A DNA stretch of 64,000 bases from Monosporascus cannonballus (taxonomy: Eukaryota > Ascomycota > Sordariomycetes > Xylariales), in the NCBI GenBank assembly GCA_004154925.1, contig QJNS01000085.1, forward strand, positions 1 to 64,000, given 5' to 3'. The notes beneath the pieces were generated by a model. It had not been told where the DNA came from and did not search any database. It was given only the letters and a program-made list of their open reading frames with translations. The position numbers were made by a program, and so were the translations under genes. The stretch's first letter is position 1, and each line of letters begins with the position of its first letter. Shown piece after piece: positions 11,783 to 24,689 of the stretch.

Positions 11783-12557
11783 AACCGTTTTTGGAAACCG
11801 TAGTTCGTTAGGCCATAATACGATTTCCTTTTTTTATAAATTTTACCCTTAAAATTTCCCTTTTTTTTAGTAAGCCCTTTTATATTTATTTAATCTGTTT
11901 TCCGATATATCTAAACGTTATTTCCGCAAATCTAAATAACGACTTGCCTTAGTTAATTTAATTAAATTCGAAAGTTTTAACGCGATATTTTATTTTTTTT
12001 TATTTTGCGCGGTAATTTAATTACCAAATAATAAATAGAGTTTTTCGTTACAAGAAATATATTCGTTGGGGTCGTTTATATAACGGAATAAAAATTCCTG
12101 TTTTTATAATTAATCGTTATATTACGGAATTAAAAAAATTAAAAAAAGAAAAGTTTGTAGTCGAAAAATTTTTGTCCGAAACCTTTGCGCGTTTTTTTCG
12201 TATACGTCGTTAACGCCAATATTATTAATTCCAGAGTGCGAAGCTTATTAATCGTATCTTTTAATCCCTGGATAATTTTAACGATTTTACGTAATTAAAG
12301 TCAAAATCCGTAGTCGAGATTTAGGTTTTAAGTAGGATGGACGTTATTAATTAAAATGCGGTAAACTAAGGATTTCCTTTTTTGGATTCTGTGAATTAAA
12401 ATGCCATTATCCCGGGTGGCTTTATCGTTATTAGTGAAAGTTCTTTAATAGACGCTAAGCGCCAATAAGGTTTTTGGCGGGTTTTTAGGTGTTTTCGAAA
12501 TCTGAATACTTTTTCTATTTGACTAGGTATTAGGTAAATCCGTTTTGTTTTCGTATA

Positions 12558-12972
12558 TGTAACGAACCTGTCATACACCACCTGGTAGTATGAGCAGTAT
12601 CCGAAATGGGGTCTTGATTTGCAGGTAACAATAGGGCGAGGAATAATTTAGAATATTCGTTAAAAAGATTTAAAGACTTTTCCTTCAATTAGAAAACGGT
12701 ACAATTGCCTTTGACTAAAAGCTTAAATTAATAACTAAAGAGCGAAAACTAAGTAAGTAACTATTTACATAAGAAACCCGAAATTTTATACCTCTTTTTA
12801 TTCTGCTGGTATATTATTAATTTTTTTAATCTGTTAGATTACTTAAATTAAGGTGATTTATATGATCTAATAGATTAATTAAATTATTTTAAGTTACGTA
12901 ATTTAAAATGTAAGGTTTTTACTTCTGCAGCCTTAGAGCTTCCAGAACGGGCCCGCTTAAGGATCCGTAATA
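12558..12972 (-). repeat. Left LTR of inner element (3' LTR)
   Basis: 415 bp, same length as the copy at 19384-19798. The outer (left) end keeps TGTCATACACCACCTGG, which is changed to T/A-rich sequence in the other copy. The inner end is more damaged. Confidence 0.9.
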
Positions 12973-12975
12973 TTA

Positions 12976-12990
12976 TTTTTTTTTCTCAGG
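12976..12990 (-). other. Polypurine tract of inner element
   Basis: On the minus strand this reads CCTGAGAAAAAAAAA, directly preceding the 3' LTR. It is the usual primer site for plus-strand DNA synthesis and fixes the element's orientation. Confidence 0.65.
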
Positions 12991-15439
12991 ATCTTTGTCC
13001 CAAAGATAAAAAGGTAAGTATCCTTTCTTTTTAATTAAAAACAGTTTTTCGTATTTGCTAACTTACCATAGCGGGTCGGGTAAAAAAGCTAACGCGCTAA
13101 TCCTGTATAAATTAACGCCAGATTTGCGATAACCGGTCTAATTATATTCTCAAGTTTGGATTTGAGGTATTACCCTGTTTTAGCTATTTTTTATTTAGAA
13201 AATCTAAGTGTTTTATAACAAAAAGCATTCCCAGTTGTTATTATTATATTTGTCGTTAACGTTTTTATAACGGGTTAACGATTGCCATATTTTTATTAAA
13301 AAATATTAGTTTTGAATATAACCGTTTTTAAAGGGAGCGCCGTGCCGTTAAAGACGAACTTATGGAATTATAACGAAAATTTTAAGAGAAAATATCAAAA
13401 AAAAAATAAGTTATAACGCTTATGTCGCCAGGAAGATATTTTGAAGGAAAAAAAGGTGCAATTGCTTTTTGAAAGTTACGAACTAAACCAATTAAAAAAG
13501 CGAAAAAAAATGAAAAAGGAACGACGACGTGTAAAAACGGAATAGGCGTAACTTACTTCAGAGATAAACGCTATAACCGAAACGTTTACCTTTTTCGACT
13601 GGAACGCCGAAGGTTTAGATTTAAGTAGGAAACCTTTGTCACTTTCGACCTTGGTCGTGCTAAAAACGGTCGGTCAGGATTCTGGCGGTAAAACGTCTTA
13701 ATTAAATCTATTATATTTGTTAAATGCTTAAATAATTCCCATAAGTTTTTTTGTATAAATATCTTTCCTATTTAATTAGGTACTGGATTTTGTTTTTGAT
13801 TATTTTGAAGTCCAATATTTGTTTAATTTCGTATTTGTTATTATCGTCTTTTTCGATTTCTAAGTTTATTTTTAAGGGGGCGTTTTTAAGTGCTAACTTA
13901 AGTAAAGAAATATGGAAAATAAGGTGTATTTTTATATTCTTAAGTAATAACAGACGGTAATTAATTTTAAAAATAATTTTATTAACTTTAAAAGGTTTAA
14001 GTTTTTTAAAATTAAGCTTATCGTTAGGTTTTTTCGTTTTAATCTATAAAATGTTCGAAGTTGCGTTTTGTTTTTGGCGTAGCAAGTAAACCTTATTTTT
14101 TTTCGCTAAAATTAGTTTTTTAATTCTTTTCTTATTGTAATACTGAACCATCCGTTATTATAGGAATCGTAATTTATTCTGGAAACGGGCTTGGATTATT
14201 TTGATTTTTATTATTAATATTTTTGTTTTTAAGGTAATTATAATAATCTTTGGTACCTTATTAAACGGTTATTTAAATCGTTTTGTTTTTGCGTTATGTC
14301 CGTATATAGCTGTATAGGAAAATACGCTTATATCTTTGTTAATAAATATGTTATAGGCAATTTGTACCAATAATAAAAGCTTTACCCAATTATTTTGTTA
14401 GTAATTAACGTAATTTCGCAAGTATTGTTCCAAGGTCTAGTTTAATTTTTCGGTTTAGTTATCCGTTTAAGGATAATACGTTATTAAGAATTTAAATTTA
14501 GTACCAATTTGTTTGAAAAAGTTAATGCCGAATTTTAAAATAAATAATGTATTTCGGTTTAAAACGATTTTTTTTAAATATTCCATATTTGTTAAGATAT
14601 TATCTGATAAAGGCATAGGCTAATTGTTTTGCCGTTGTATTTCCTTGAAAAAATAAAAAGTACCTATATTTGGTAAATTTATTAATAATTATTTATATTC
14701 CGTTATATTCGATTTTAGTAACTGGGTTTTTAAATAAAGGTAAACTAATAATAAAATCCTAAGTTATGGTGTTCTATATTTTATTAGGAATGTTAGTAGG
14801 TTGTAGTAGCTCATAGGGCTTATGGCGTATTGCCTTAGCTTTATTACAAACGTTGCAATTTTTAATAATTATTTTGACCATATGGCGTAGCTTAGAGAAA
14901 TCGTATTTTTTTTGCAGCCGTCGGATAGTTTTAAAAATTCCTTAATATTTATGCAGTAAGTCCCCATGGAATTCTTTTACAAATTGTTCTCGTTGATTTT
15001 TGGGAATATAGATTTTGCCATAATATAGTAATTAATCTTTGGGTTATTTTTTTAATTACTAAATTTCCTTCTGTTTTTTTGTATCGTAAGAATTCCGGAA
15101 CCGTATTAAGAGTTCAGTAATTGGTTTTTTTACTATCTTACATAAATGTACAATTCCATCTTTATTATATTGTAACATTTACATACTTTTTTTGGGAATT
15201 TTAAAATCGTAATTTTTTTTACAATTAAGAATATCCGCTTAAATATTTTCTTTTCCTTTAATGTGATATATCTTGAAGTTAAATCTGGACTGAAAAATCC
15301 ATTATTTTTTATATCGTTTATTTAATTTTTGGGTTTTTATAAACTGCGTAAGATTTTTGTAATTAAAGTAAATATCGAAAAGTTCTTTTGTTCCGTTAAG
15401 GAAAAGTTTTTATTTTTTAAAAGCATTAATAATTGTTAA

Positions 15440-16392
15440 TAACTTTTTGTCGTAAATCTGGTATTTGAATTTTGTATTTTGGAATGCTTTAAAATAATAT
15501 GCTATTGGGTATTATTTGCCGTTATTTTTTTGTTATTCCAGAATTACGCCCAGGGCGTATTTTGAAATATCCGTTTTCAGGCGTTTTTTTTATTTGGGTT
15601 GGGTATTTTTACGATAGGTTTATTGGTAATTATTTTTTTTAATTTTTAGAATATTTTCTTTGTTTTTTCTAGAAATTTAAATTCCTTTTTGACATACTTT
15701 TTGGTAGTAAGTTTCGTCAAAGGTTTAATTATATTTCCATATCTTTTGATTAAGCCGCGTACATAATCCGTAAATCCTAAGATTTGTCGGATATCTGTAA
15801 CGGTCGCCTTATTAGGAATAAGTTAATCCTTAATTATTTCCAACTTGGAACGTTAAATTTAAATTTGTCCTAATATAAGAATAAATCCCAAAAAATTTAA
15901 TTTCTAGATATGTTATACGCTTTTGGTAGGGTTAATTCGAATATTGGTTTCGTTCAAAATTTTGAATACTTAAACGATATGTTTCTTATGCTTTTTTAGG
16001 GTTTCGGAGTAAATGAAAATATCGTCGAGATAGACAAATACGAATTTGTCTAAGAATTATTAGAGGGTGGTTATTATTAAGTTTTGGAAATTGGCGGGAG
16101 CATTAATAAGTCCCATGGATATTATTCGATACTTATAAAGCCCATATATTGTTTTAAATGCCGTTTTTTTATTTTTTTTAATTATTTTGATATGATAATA
16201 ATTATCGCGAAAATTAAGCGCCGTAAACCATTTAGCTTTGCTAATATTTTCTTTTAAAGTATTTATAAAAATTAAAAGATATCCGTTTTTAATTATAATA
16301 TTATTTAATTGTTTATAATCGATTACTTTTCGGTAAATAAGGTTTCCGTTTTTATTAATCCTTTGTTTGCTATTCTTGGTTTTTGGTACCAT
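15440..16392 (-). pseudogene. pol relic (RT and RNase H) of inner gypsy element
   Basis: The minus-strand frame 16392-16060 reads as reverse transcriptase: RKVIDYKQLNNIIIKNGYL, AKWFTALNFRDNYYHIKI, then MGLINAPANFQ. The catalytic box YLDD is intact at 16032-16021. RNase H-like sequence follows around 15.6-15.45 kb (TDISKYALGVILE, then PIAYYFKAF) with stop codons inside. Integrase is expected around 15.0-14.3 kb, but I could not read it through the damage. The element is inactive through stops although its RT active site survives. Confidence 0.8.
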
Positions 16393-17891
16393 AAGGATTG
16401 GATATCCGGCAAGGGAGTTAAAAAATTAAATGTATTTTTTTTAAATTTAATTATATACTTTTTTATAAAGCTCTTAATTTTTCTAGATTTATATAATAAA
16501 TCTTATAAAGTTTAGGATAATACCTTTTTTTGATAGGTATCCGGTGGTCCTATTAACCGTATGGCGGTAATTCGTAATTTTTTTAATTTTTAAATAGTTT
16601 TTCGAATTCTTGATATTCCGGAGGTACCGTAAAGATCTAATTAGGAATCCGTATTTCTTTAATAATATAACAGATTTTTCGATTATTTTTTTCTAGTGTT
16701 TTGTCCTAGAAGAATATCCGTTTTTTCTAATTAATCCACGGATTGCTAAAATAGAATTAGGATATTCCCAGGATAATATCGTATCCAGAAATGTCGGCGA
16801 TGTCCAGCAAAATATGCTTTTGGTATTTTTGAATTTGTACTGGGAGTTTTTCTGTTTTTCGAAAAATTTGTTTATTTTCGTAAGTGGATAAGCTGCCGTC
16901 CACCGTATGCAATTTGTAGGATTTTAGTTTGTATTTCCAGGGAATCTGATATTTTTTTGCTATTACGGAAAAAATAAAATTATTTTTTGCTTCGGAATTA
17001 ATTATGGCCTTAAGTAGTTTACCTTTATATCGGAAGGGGATTTTAATTTAGTTGCGCGTTCCTTTTATTACTTTGTATAAGGTTTTGTCGATTAAAGCTT
17101 TTCGATACTTTATTTTCGAGGGCCTCCGTAATTTTTTAATTTCTGATAATTTCCGACTTAAGCAAGTTTTTATTTGCGAATTTTTTTAATAATATATTTG
17201 GTATATCGGTCGTTCTTATACCGGAACCATATTTTCTTGCCGTATTTACATTAGGGTTTCAAAGTTAGGCTTTTTTCCTGGCTTACTTTTTTGTTCCGTT
17301 TTTTTCGAATTATGGGATCAAAAAGATAAATTTCCGAAAAAAGTGTTCCTATATCTAGGAATTCGTATTGGATACAAAGCATTAGGGAATAACATAAGTA
17401 TTTTTATAATATAGCATTTTAACTCCGTTTTAACTTAAGGTATAAGTAACAAAACCTAAGGTATTCTAATTATCGGGGAATTTTAGTATATCGGCACTTA
17501 TCGTTTGGTTTAGTAAAAGTTTTATTATTCCATCCGGGCCAAAAATTATTATCTTTTTTAGTTTTAAAATAAATAAAATAATCGTCCTAGTAACAAACAG
17601 TAAAATATAATAAGTCGTAAGGGTTTACCGATAATATTTTCCTATGGATAATGCATTTTGGGGATTCGCAAAGCTTTGGGGATAATTATCCATAATTATT
17701 AATATTTGGTCGAAATTAACCGTCCTTTATGTATATCTTATACTTTTGGGAATTAAGGTGGCATTAATATTCTAGCTCCATGGCTATCCTGGAAGCTGTT
17801 TGTCCTGGATGATATTTATAGGCCCTAACCTTAAAGTCCTGGCAAATAAAATAATTTTCGTACTTTGGGATATCGTTCTGGATTTAAGTAA

Positions 17892-18837
17892 TTATGGCAA
17901 TAATGAATTCTGGCTGGAAGGAAATCGAGCTAACTTTTTTTTCTTTTTTTTCTGCCTTACTGTCGATTTCTTATTCAGCCGCTCTGGTTTTCTTTTGGAG
18001 TTAAGGAATTTTTCCTTTTTTGGAATCCCTTTTGGCAAGGGAACGACATTCGCTTTTAAAATGCCCCTTTTTGCCATAATTAAAACATTTTATTTTGGAC
18101 TTATTTTTCCTGGGCTTTTTCGAAGTAAAATTTGCTTCCTTTTAAGGTTTGCTCTTATTTTTCTTGGTTTAGTTACGAAAGTTCTTATCGTTATTTCGTT
18201 TATCGGTTCTTTTTTTTTTGAAATACCGATTAAAGATTTATTAGTTAACGATAATAACTTTATTTATATATTTTATAAAGGATTTAATTTTTAATTCTTT
18301 AAATATTTTATCCTTAATTTAAGGTTTTAGGCCATTATAATAAGGATAAAATAATACGCTTTCTGGTAAGTTGAAAATAGCTATTAGGCGGTTAAATTTA
18401 ATAATATATTTAAATACTAACTTAATTTAATAAAAAAGGTAAAACTATTTAATAACGTTTTGTTCCTTATTAAGGTTACCGAATAAAACGCGCATTTTTT
18501 CTTTAAAATTTCCATAATTACTAAAGATATAATTAATAAGATCCGAAAATTCCTTTAGGTATTTTTCGAGGTAATCCGTTAAAATAAGTTCAAATTACTG
18601 GCATATTCGTCTAATTAGGAACTAAAAAATGGCCATCATTTTTTAATAATCTTCCGTCAGAGAATTTTCATAGAACTTAAGGTAAAATCTGGCCTGAATT
18701 AAAAATCCATCAAGGTTCTCTAATCCGTCATAAAGCTTAAGGGGGGTTGGTTTATAGCCCTTAATATCTGGCATTCCATAATAACCAAGGGGAGGAATAA
18801 TCCCTTTTCGTATCCGGTTTGCGCCGAACAATAGCAA
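17892..18837 (-). pseudogene. gag relic with zinc knuckle, inner gypsy element
   Basis: The minus-strand segment 18837-18643 contains a Gag-like stretch (LKLYDGLENLDGFLIQARFYLKF), matching the gypsy Gag pattern P-x-x-YDG-x-x-x-x-x-x-FL. A CCHC zinc knuckle follows at 18087-18043 with the spacing C-x2-C-x4-H-x4-C, but the second Cys codon now reads Tyr (TAT). That single G-to-A change is of RIP type. Lys-rich sequence follows. Stops and frame breaks separate the pieces. Confidence 0.75.
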
Positions 18838-19383
18838 AATTAAGGTTTTTATTTACGTTTATCTTAAGTCTAATAAAAAGGATCGGTAACCAGCCCTTTA
18901 GCTTCGCCTTTTAGGGGAGCCAAACTATAAAAAGGCTGGTTTTTTTCCCTTTAGTCGTATATTTTCTTCTTTTAGGTTCTGGATTTTTGCCTTTAAAGCG
19001 CCTAATTTTTTTTTTGTAAGGAACCTTTAATTTCCTGCCCCATATTCTTTTTCTTTTTCCTTAACCTTTTCCTGCTTTGGTTCCTAGATTTTAATAATAT
19101 CCTGGGGAATCGGGAAAAGTTGTTATTAAGGCTGGGAAAAAAAACCTTTTTAAAATTACGTTATAAGGGGAGCTATATTGTTAATTAATTAAAAAACTTC
19201 CTTAATAAAGGGTAAATTATTAAGTCTTATTAATAATATTTTACTGGCTAATAACGGAAATTACGTATATTGTTTATTTTTTAAACGTCGTCTTATATTA
19301 TCGTTTGTATTAAGTTTAAAAAAGTTCATGCCCTAACTGGGCGGTAAATCTTTTATCGGCTATTAATTAAAAAGTTATTAAAA

Positions 19384-19798
19384 TATAACGAACTTATTAT
19401 ACACCACCTATTAATATAAATAATATCCGAAATAAGGTTTTAATTTGCAAATAATAATAGGGCGAAGAATAATTTAGAATATTTGTTTAAAAAATTTAAA
19501 AAATTTTCTTTCAATTAGAGAACGGTATAATTGCCTTTGATTAAAAGCTTAGATTAATAGTTAAGGAGCGAAAACTAAATAAGTAGCTATTTACATAGGA
19601 GATCCGAAATCTTATACCTCTTTTTATTCTGCTAGTATGCTATTAATCTTTTTGATTTGTCAGATTACCTAAATCAAGGTGATCTATATAATTTAATAGA
19701 TTAGTTAAATCACTTTAGGTTACGTGACCTAGAGTATGGGGTCTTTACTCCTGCAGCCCTGGGGCCTCCAGAACGGGCCTGTTTGAGGATCCGTAACA
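19384..19798 (-). repeat. Right LTR of inner element (5' LTR)
   Basis: 415 bp. The outer (right) end keeps GC-rich sequence (CCTGCAGCCCTGGGGCC), whereas the corresponding inner end of the left LTR carries T and A at those sites. Confidence 0.9.
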
Positions 19799-21004
19799 GT
19801 ATGTCGAAAATTTTCTTTATTTCGTATATTCGTTCGTTTTTTATTTTTATATTGTTTTGTGCCGTATATATTTTGATTATATCCGTTATTAATTCGAATA
19901 AGGAAATATAAAAAATTGGATAAAATTTAACTTTTGGTAGAAATTTTAATTAATAATTTTTTTTGAGATTTTTTGGTAATTTTGTATAGACCGATATATT
20001 TGAAGTCGAGTTTTTTGTTAAGTCGTTTTGTTTAAATATTTTGTTAATAAGAAAAACTATTTCTCCTTTTTAAAGGTTAATTTTTTTAACTTTTTTTGGT
20101 TATAATATTTATTTATTTAATTTCGTATAAATTTAAGTTTTGGTTTTATTTTCTAATGTAATTATTGTAATTGTTTTAACGTAAAGATTATTTTGATATT
20201 AATTGGACCATTATTATGTAGTTTTTTATAAATTTTTAAAATAAAATCAATATTTGCGTTTGCAAATATTATATTAATATTTTCGTAATAGCTGGTATTA
20301 TAAGTTAGTTGTACGATTAGTAATTTCTTAATCTAATTATTTTATTTATAATTAATATAATATCGTAAGTAAGTTTTTAAAGTTTAATTTATCCGTTCCG
20401 TTTATTTATTTATTTAAAGTTTAAATACGTTGGATAATTTGTAATTTAAGCCGATTTATATTATTAAACTTTGTTAAAACTTAAATACGAATATTAATCC
20501 TTTATTTAAAATAATTTCTATAAGTAATCCGTATATGCTAATAATATGCTTAATATATATATATATATTATTTATTCGGCGTTTATATCCTTATAATATG
20601 GTAAAAAAATAAGAAAGTTTCGTAAATCAATCGATAATTACGAAAATATTTTTATAATATATTGCTGTAATTAAAATTTCTAATATAGAAAATTTAATAA
20701 TAAAATCGAATATAACTAAATAGTATAGTTACTTTATAATTAATAATAGCTATAATTTTCCGTATAACTTATGTCGTTAAATCTTTGCTTTAACACAAAT
20801 ATTATATTACCGTATAATTTTTTGTACCGTTAATTTTATTTTAGGAAAAAAATATGTACGTTAAAGCCGTTTTAAGATTTTGTAAATTCCTGGATATCCG
20901 TATAATTAATGTTTATGTATTTTTCGTATTAAATTTTTCTGATATTCCTTTAGAACTTATATTTTATCTGTTTTTTAGTTTTTTAGAAAATTATTATTAT
21001 ATTA

Positions 21005-22270
21005 TTAAATCTTTTGATATATATTAAAAAATAATGCTCGAATTGTTACAATTCGTCGTAAGCGTAAATATCCGTTTATAATAGTATCGAAAATTATATA
21101 GCTAATTTTAACTAATTTTTCTTCGAGATTTTGCCACCTGCGTAAGGTATTTGCTTTATTATTTTTTAAACCTTTCTTATAAGTAATAACGAAGTCGAAG
21201 TTCGCCAATTTTTCCGCATATTTTAATTATCGTCCTATAAACTCCCTGGTCGTAATAAATCGGGTAAAATTTTGATAATCTATATAAAACTTAACCTGGT
21301 ACAAGTTTTTCTTTAAAAAATACTTAAATTCGCAAAATGCCATAATAATGGCCATAAATTCCTTATCTGAAATACCATAATTAAATTCAGCTTTTTTTAA
21401 CTTATACAAAAAGAATACAATAAGGTATAATTTGTCTTAATTATTTCGTTATCCGATTATTGCGCCCAACGCGTAATTCGAAATATTGGTTTTTAACTTA
21501 ACGGGGCAGTTTAAATCGTATATAATTAGTACTGGCTTGCTAATAATTGCATCTTTAATATCTTAAAATACTTTTTCCGTATCTAACATCTATTTGAACT
21601 TTTTTTTCTTCGTAAGATTTGTTAAAGGTATAACGATTTTGTTAAAATTTCGAATAAACTTCTTATAATAATTAGCAAATCTAAAAAATGCCTATATTTT
21701 CTTAACCGTTATTAACGTTTATTATTCTGTAACTGCAGCAATTTTCTTAAAATCTATTTTGATATATTCCAAGGTAATAATATGTTTTAGATATTCTACT
21801 TTTTTTTATAAAACTAACTTTTTTCTGCGTTAATAAATAATTTTACGTTTTGTAAAACTTGAAAAATTTTATGAACGTATTTTACGTATACTTTTTCTAT
21901 TTTCGAAAAAATAAAAATATTATTAAAATAGGAAACGACGAAAATATCGAGATATTTTTATAATATATGGTTTATTATCCGTTAAAAAGTTGTTAATACG
22001 TTCGTAAATCCTATTAATATAACTAAATACTTAAACAGTTCGTATTTCGTTTTAAAGGTTATTTTTTATTCGTATCTTTTTTTAATTTTAATAAAATTAT
22101 ATTTATCTTTAAGATTATGTATTATAAACTATTTAATTCCGTAAAATCGGTTTTTTCTTTCCGTAATTAAGCGTAATAATTATCGATTTTTAATAAAAAT
22201 ATTATTTAATTATCGATAATTAATTACAAGTTGTAATTTTCCATTTTTTTTCGGTACGAAAAATATCGAA
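21005..22270 (-). pseudogene. pol relic (RT and RNase H) of outer gypsy element
   Basis: Minus-strand translation shows reverse-transcriptase block FFVPKKNGKLQLVINYR near 22.25 kb, then LNN-IKNR with stop codons where Gln or similar codons are expected. The catalytic YxDD box reads YFNN at 21919-21930. RNase H follows (FNYGISDKEFMAIIMAFCEFKYFL, 21409-21227; ANFDFVITYKKGLKNNKANTL, 21208-21140). Order and motifs match Ty3/gypsy pol. Multiple stops and the loss of both catalytic Asp residues make it non-functional. The changes are of the G-to-A (minus-strand reading) type expected from RIP. Confidence 0.8.
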
Positions 22271-24246
22271 TATTTTATTAATAATAACGATACGTCGTAT
22301 TTTTCTTTAATATCCGTTTTTTTCTTATGTTTTATTCTTTTAAGTAGTAAGGTTTTTATCGTGTTCTTATATTTATAATCGTCGCTATTATCGATTGAAT
22401 ATTAAATTTTTAGTTTTTTTAAATTTGTTTATTAATAGGATATAAAATAAATCTTACCTGGCCAGTTTCTTTATTAATCAATATTTCGTATTGGCATATC
22501 CATAGTAATTTTAAGATTATATCGTAATTTTCGAATAGAACGATATTAAAATCAATTATTTGGTATTATCTTTGGATAAAAATCTCGAAATAATCAATTT
22601 TGCGTATGATTTTTTATTGTTATAAGCGAATTCCTAACCTTCGGCATTCGTCGTTATATAGAGTTTTAACTTGTATTTCTATGGCAGTTTAAACTTATTA
22701 ACTACATTTGGTGCAATATAATTCCCGTCCAGAATTCCATAATCCACTATTGTAATGTACTAGTGCGTTCCGATTCGTATATTTAAAGTAATAAAGTTAT
22801 TAACGTTTTTTATTGTTATGTTTAAAGCTTTTTTTTGGAAATTCCTTTTGATTTTTTTGGGTTTCGTTATTTTATAGCTTTTTTATAGGTAATTTTTTTT
22901 CTTTTAACTTTTATTCGAATTTGTCGAACTTTATTTATATTTTTTCGTTTAACTCGTTAAGCTGCTATATTTGTTGTTGTTGCCGGCATACTGTTTTTTC
23001 AAATCGTATTAATTACTTTTATTTTTTTTCCAATTCTTTTTCTTGTCGAATAAATTGTTTTTTTATGTTTATGACTGTATCCTATTATGCGTTATCTTAA
23101 CTGTCGTTTCAGAAATTTTCTATAAATTAACGTATTTTTTTAATAGCCTTTTTTTCGTAAGGGTTTATATTAAATACTAATTGAAAATAAAGATCTGTAA
23201 TAACTTTTTAATAATATTTCTTTACCGTACGCTAAATTAACTCCTGTTCTGTTTGGTGGTTATATTATCCAAAGTGAAAAAAAAAAGGTTTTTTTGCGGG
23301 CACTGTTTTTCTTCGGGCCAATTTTCTGTTTCGGCTAGCTATTGAATATCTTTTGAAGCTATAGATCGAAAATATCGATATTATTGTTTATCGTTTTTAT
23401 TATTTCCGGTACGATTTGGAGAATCGAATCCCTTATAATATATACGGGTAATTCGTTCGTAAATATGCTATTTCTATTTTTTATAATCGAGATATTCTCG
23501 TCGTCGATAATATATAGCATACATTTTGCTATATCGATTAAATATTCCGGAATAAAGTGTTTTTATTTAATTTTGGTATTTACGTAATTATTTTTATAAT
23601 GCTTTTTATTAGATTTGCAATATTTATTAAGTTAGCTTTCTGGCTTTTCGTATTCCGTATCGAATTTCTTATCGTAATAGTTTTTGTTAAACCTTTTATT
23701 ATAGGCCTAATACGTATTTGGCTTAGATTATATTAATAACTTTGTTAACGTTTTTTTGGTTATTTTTGAACTGTTTTTCCGGTATAGGGATCTAGTTATC
23801 CTATTATGACCTTTTAGGTTTCTTGTATTTATAAGCCTTATATCTCATTTTGCTATAATTAAAGCACTTAATCTGACTCCAGTTTTATTTATAGGTAACG
23901 CCGAATTTTATAAGTTCTGGCGCCATTCCGTAAAAAATAACAGGCGCGTTTCGTTTTTTTTTAGTTAAATTTGTTATATTTTAAACGTAAAATATATTAT
24001 TTCTTTTGTATTATTATTTTTTAAATTGTCGATTATTAATCTTGATTATTTTTGCGACATACCGATCCAGAGTAATTAATCGTTTAATTTAAATAATCTT
24101 ATTTTATATATTATCTTTTAGCTTTTTATAAAATATATTAATAAAAGTATCGGTTTTGTCGTTTTTTTATTTTGCTTTAATTATAAGGCTTTTGAAAATT
24201 ACGGCATATTTAAACGTAGGTTTTTTTATTAAAGTTATAAAAATTA

Positions 24247-24447
24247 TTAGGTTGTAAATAGTTTTTTATCCTGATTACCGAAATTATTATATATTTTATT
24301 TTCGAAATTAATATAAAATAAAAATATTTTATTAATAAAATCCTTTTTATTTAATTTTTCTATTTCTAGGAAATTTCTTATAATAAGTTTAAACCAATTA
24401 ACAGTATTTTTCGTTAGGTATGCTTTTATTATTAAAACTTTATCCAC
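24247..24447 (-). pseudogene. gag relic of outer gypsy element
   Basis: A short open minus-strand segment encodes a helical peptide (WFKLIIRNFLEIEKL) in the position and style of gypsy Gag, upstream of the pol relics. It is flanked by stops on both sides. Extreme AT bias and RIP damage limit the assignment; the identification rests mainly on position. Confidence 0.45.
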
Positions 24448-24689
24448 GAGATTATTAAGGTTTAAAAAACGAAAATAAATTCGTATTTAAATTTAAAAAA
24501 TTATGGGTTATTTTTTTATTATAAAGCTTTGGCTTTTTTGGTTTTATACAGGCGAAAAAGGTTTAAGTAAGCGGTGTAATCTTAATTTATTAATTTTTTT
24601 TTCAAATTCTCGAATTTAAGCTTAAAATTATTAAATAAAGGTTTTTTAAATACTAGTCGACATTTTAATAATATTAAATATTATTTAAA

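Larger units (their letters stand above)
12558..19798 (-). mobile_element. Inner Ty3/gypsy LTR retrotransposon with 415-bp LTRs
   Basis: A 7,241-bp element inserted in the outer retrotransposon. LTRs at 12558-12972 and 19384-19798 are both exactly 415 bp and begin TGTAAC / end GTAACA (with C-to-T and G-to-A changes in single copies). The flanks GTATA (12553-12557) and GTATG (19799-19803) form a 5-bp target-site duplication differing by one RIP-type transition. A polypurine tract on the minus strand sits next to the left LTR (12976-12990), so the element reads right to left. Minus-strand relics of gag, a zinc knuckle, reverse transcriptase and RNase H occur in canonical order. All frames are broken. 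Confidence 0.9.

Noticed and set aside
17800..18294. Plus-strand 164-codon Phe-rich frame in the AT-rich block
   Set aside because: Antisense to the inner gag relic. The Phe-rich composition is simply the complement of Lys-rich gag in RIP-damaged DNA.
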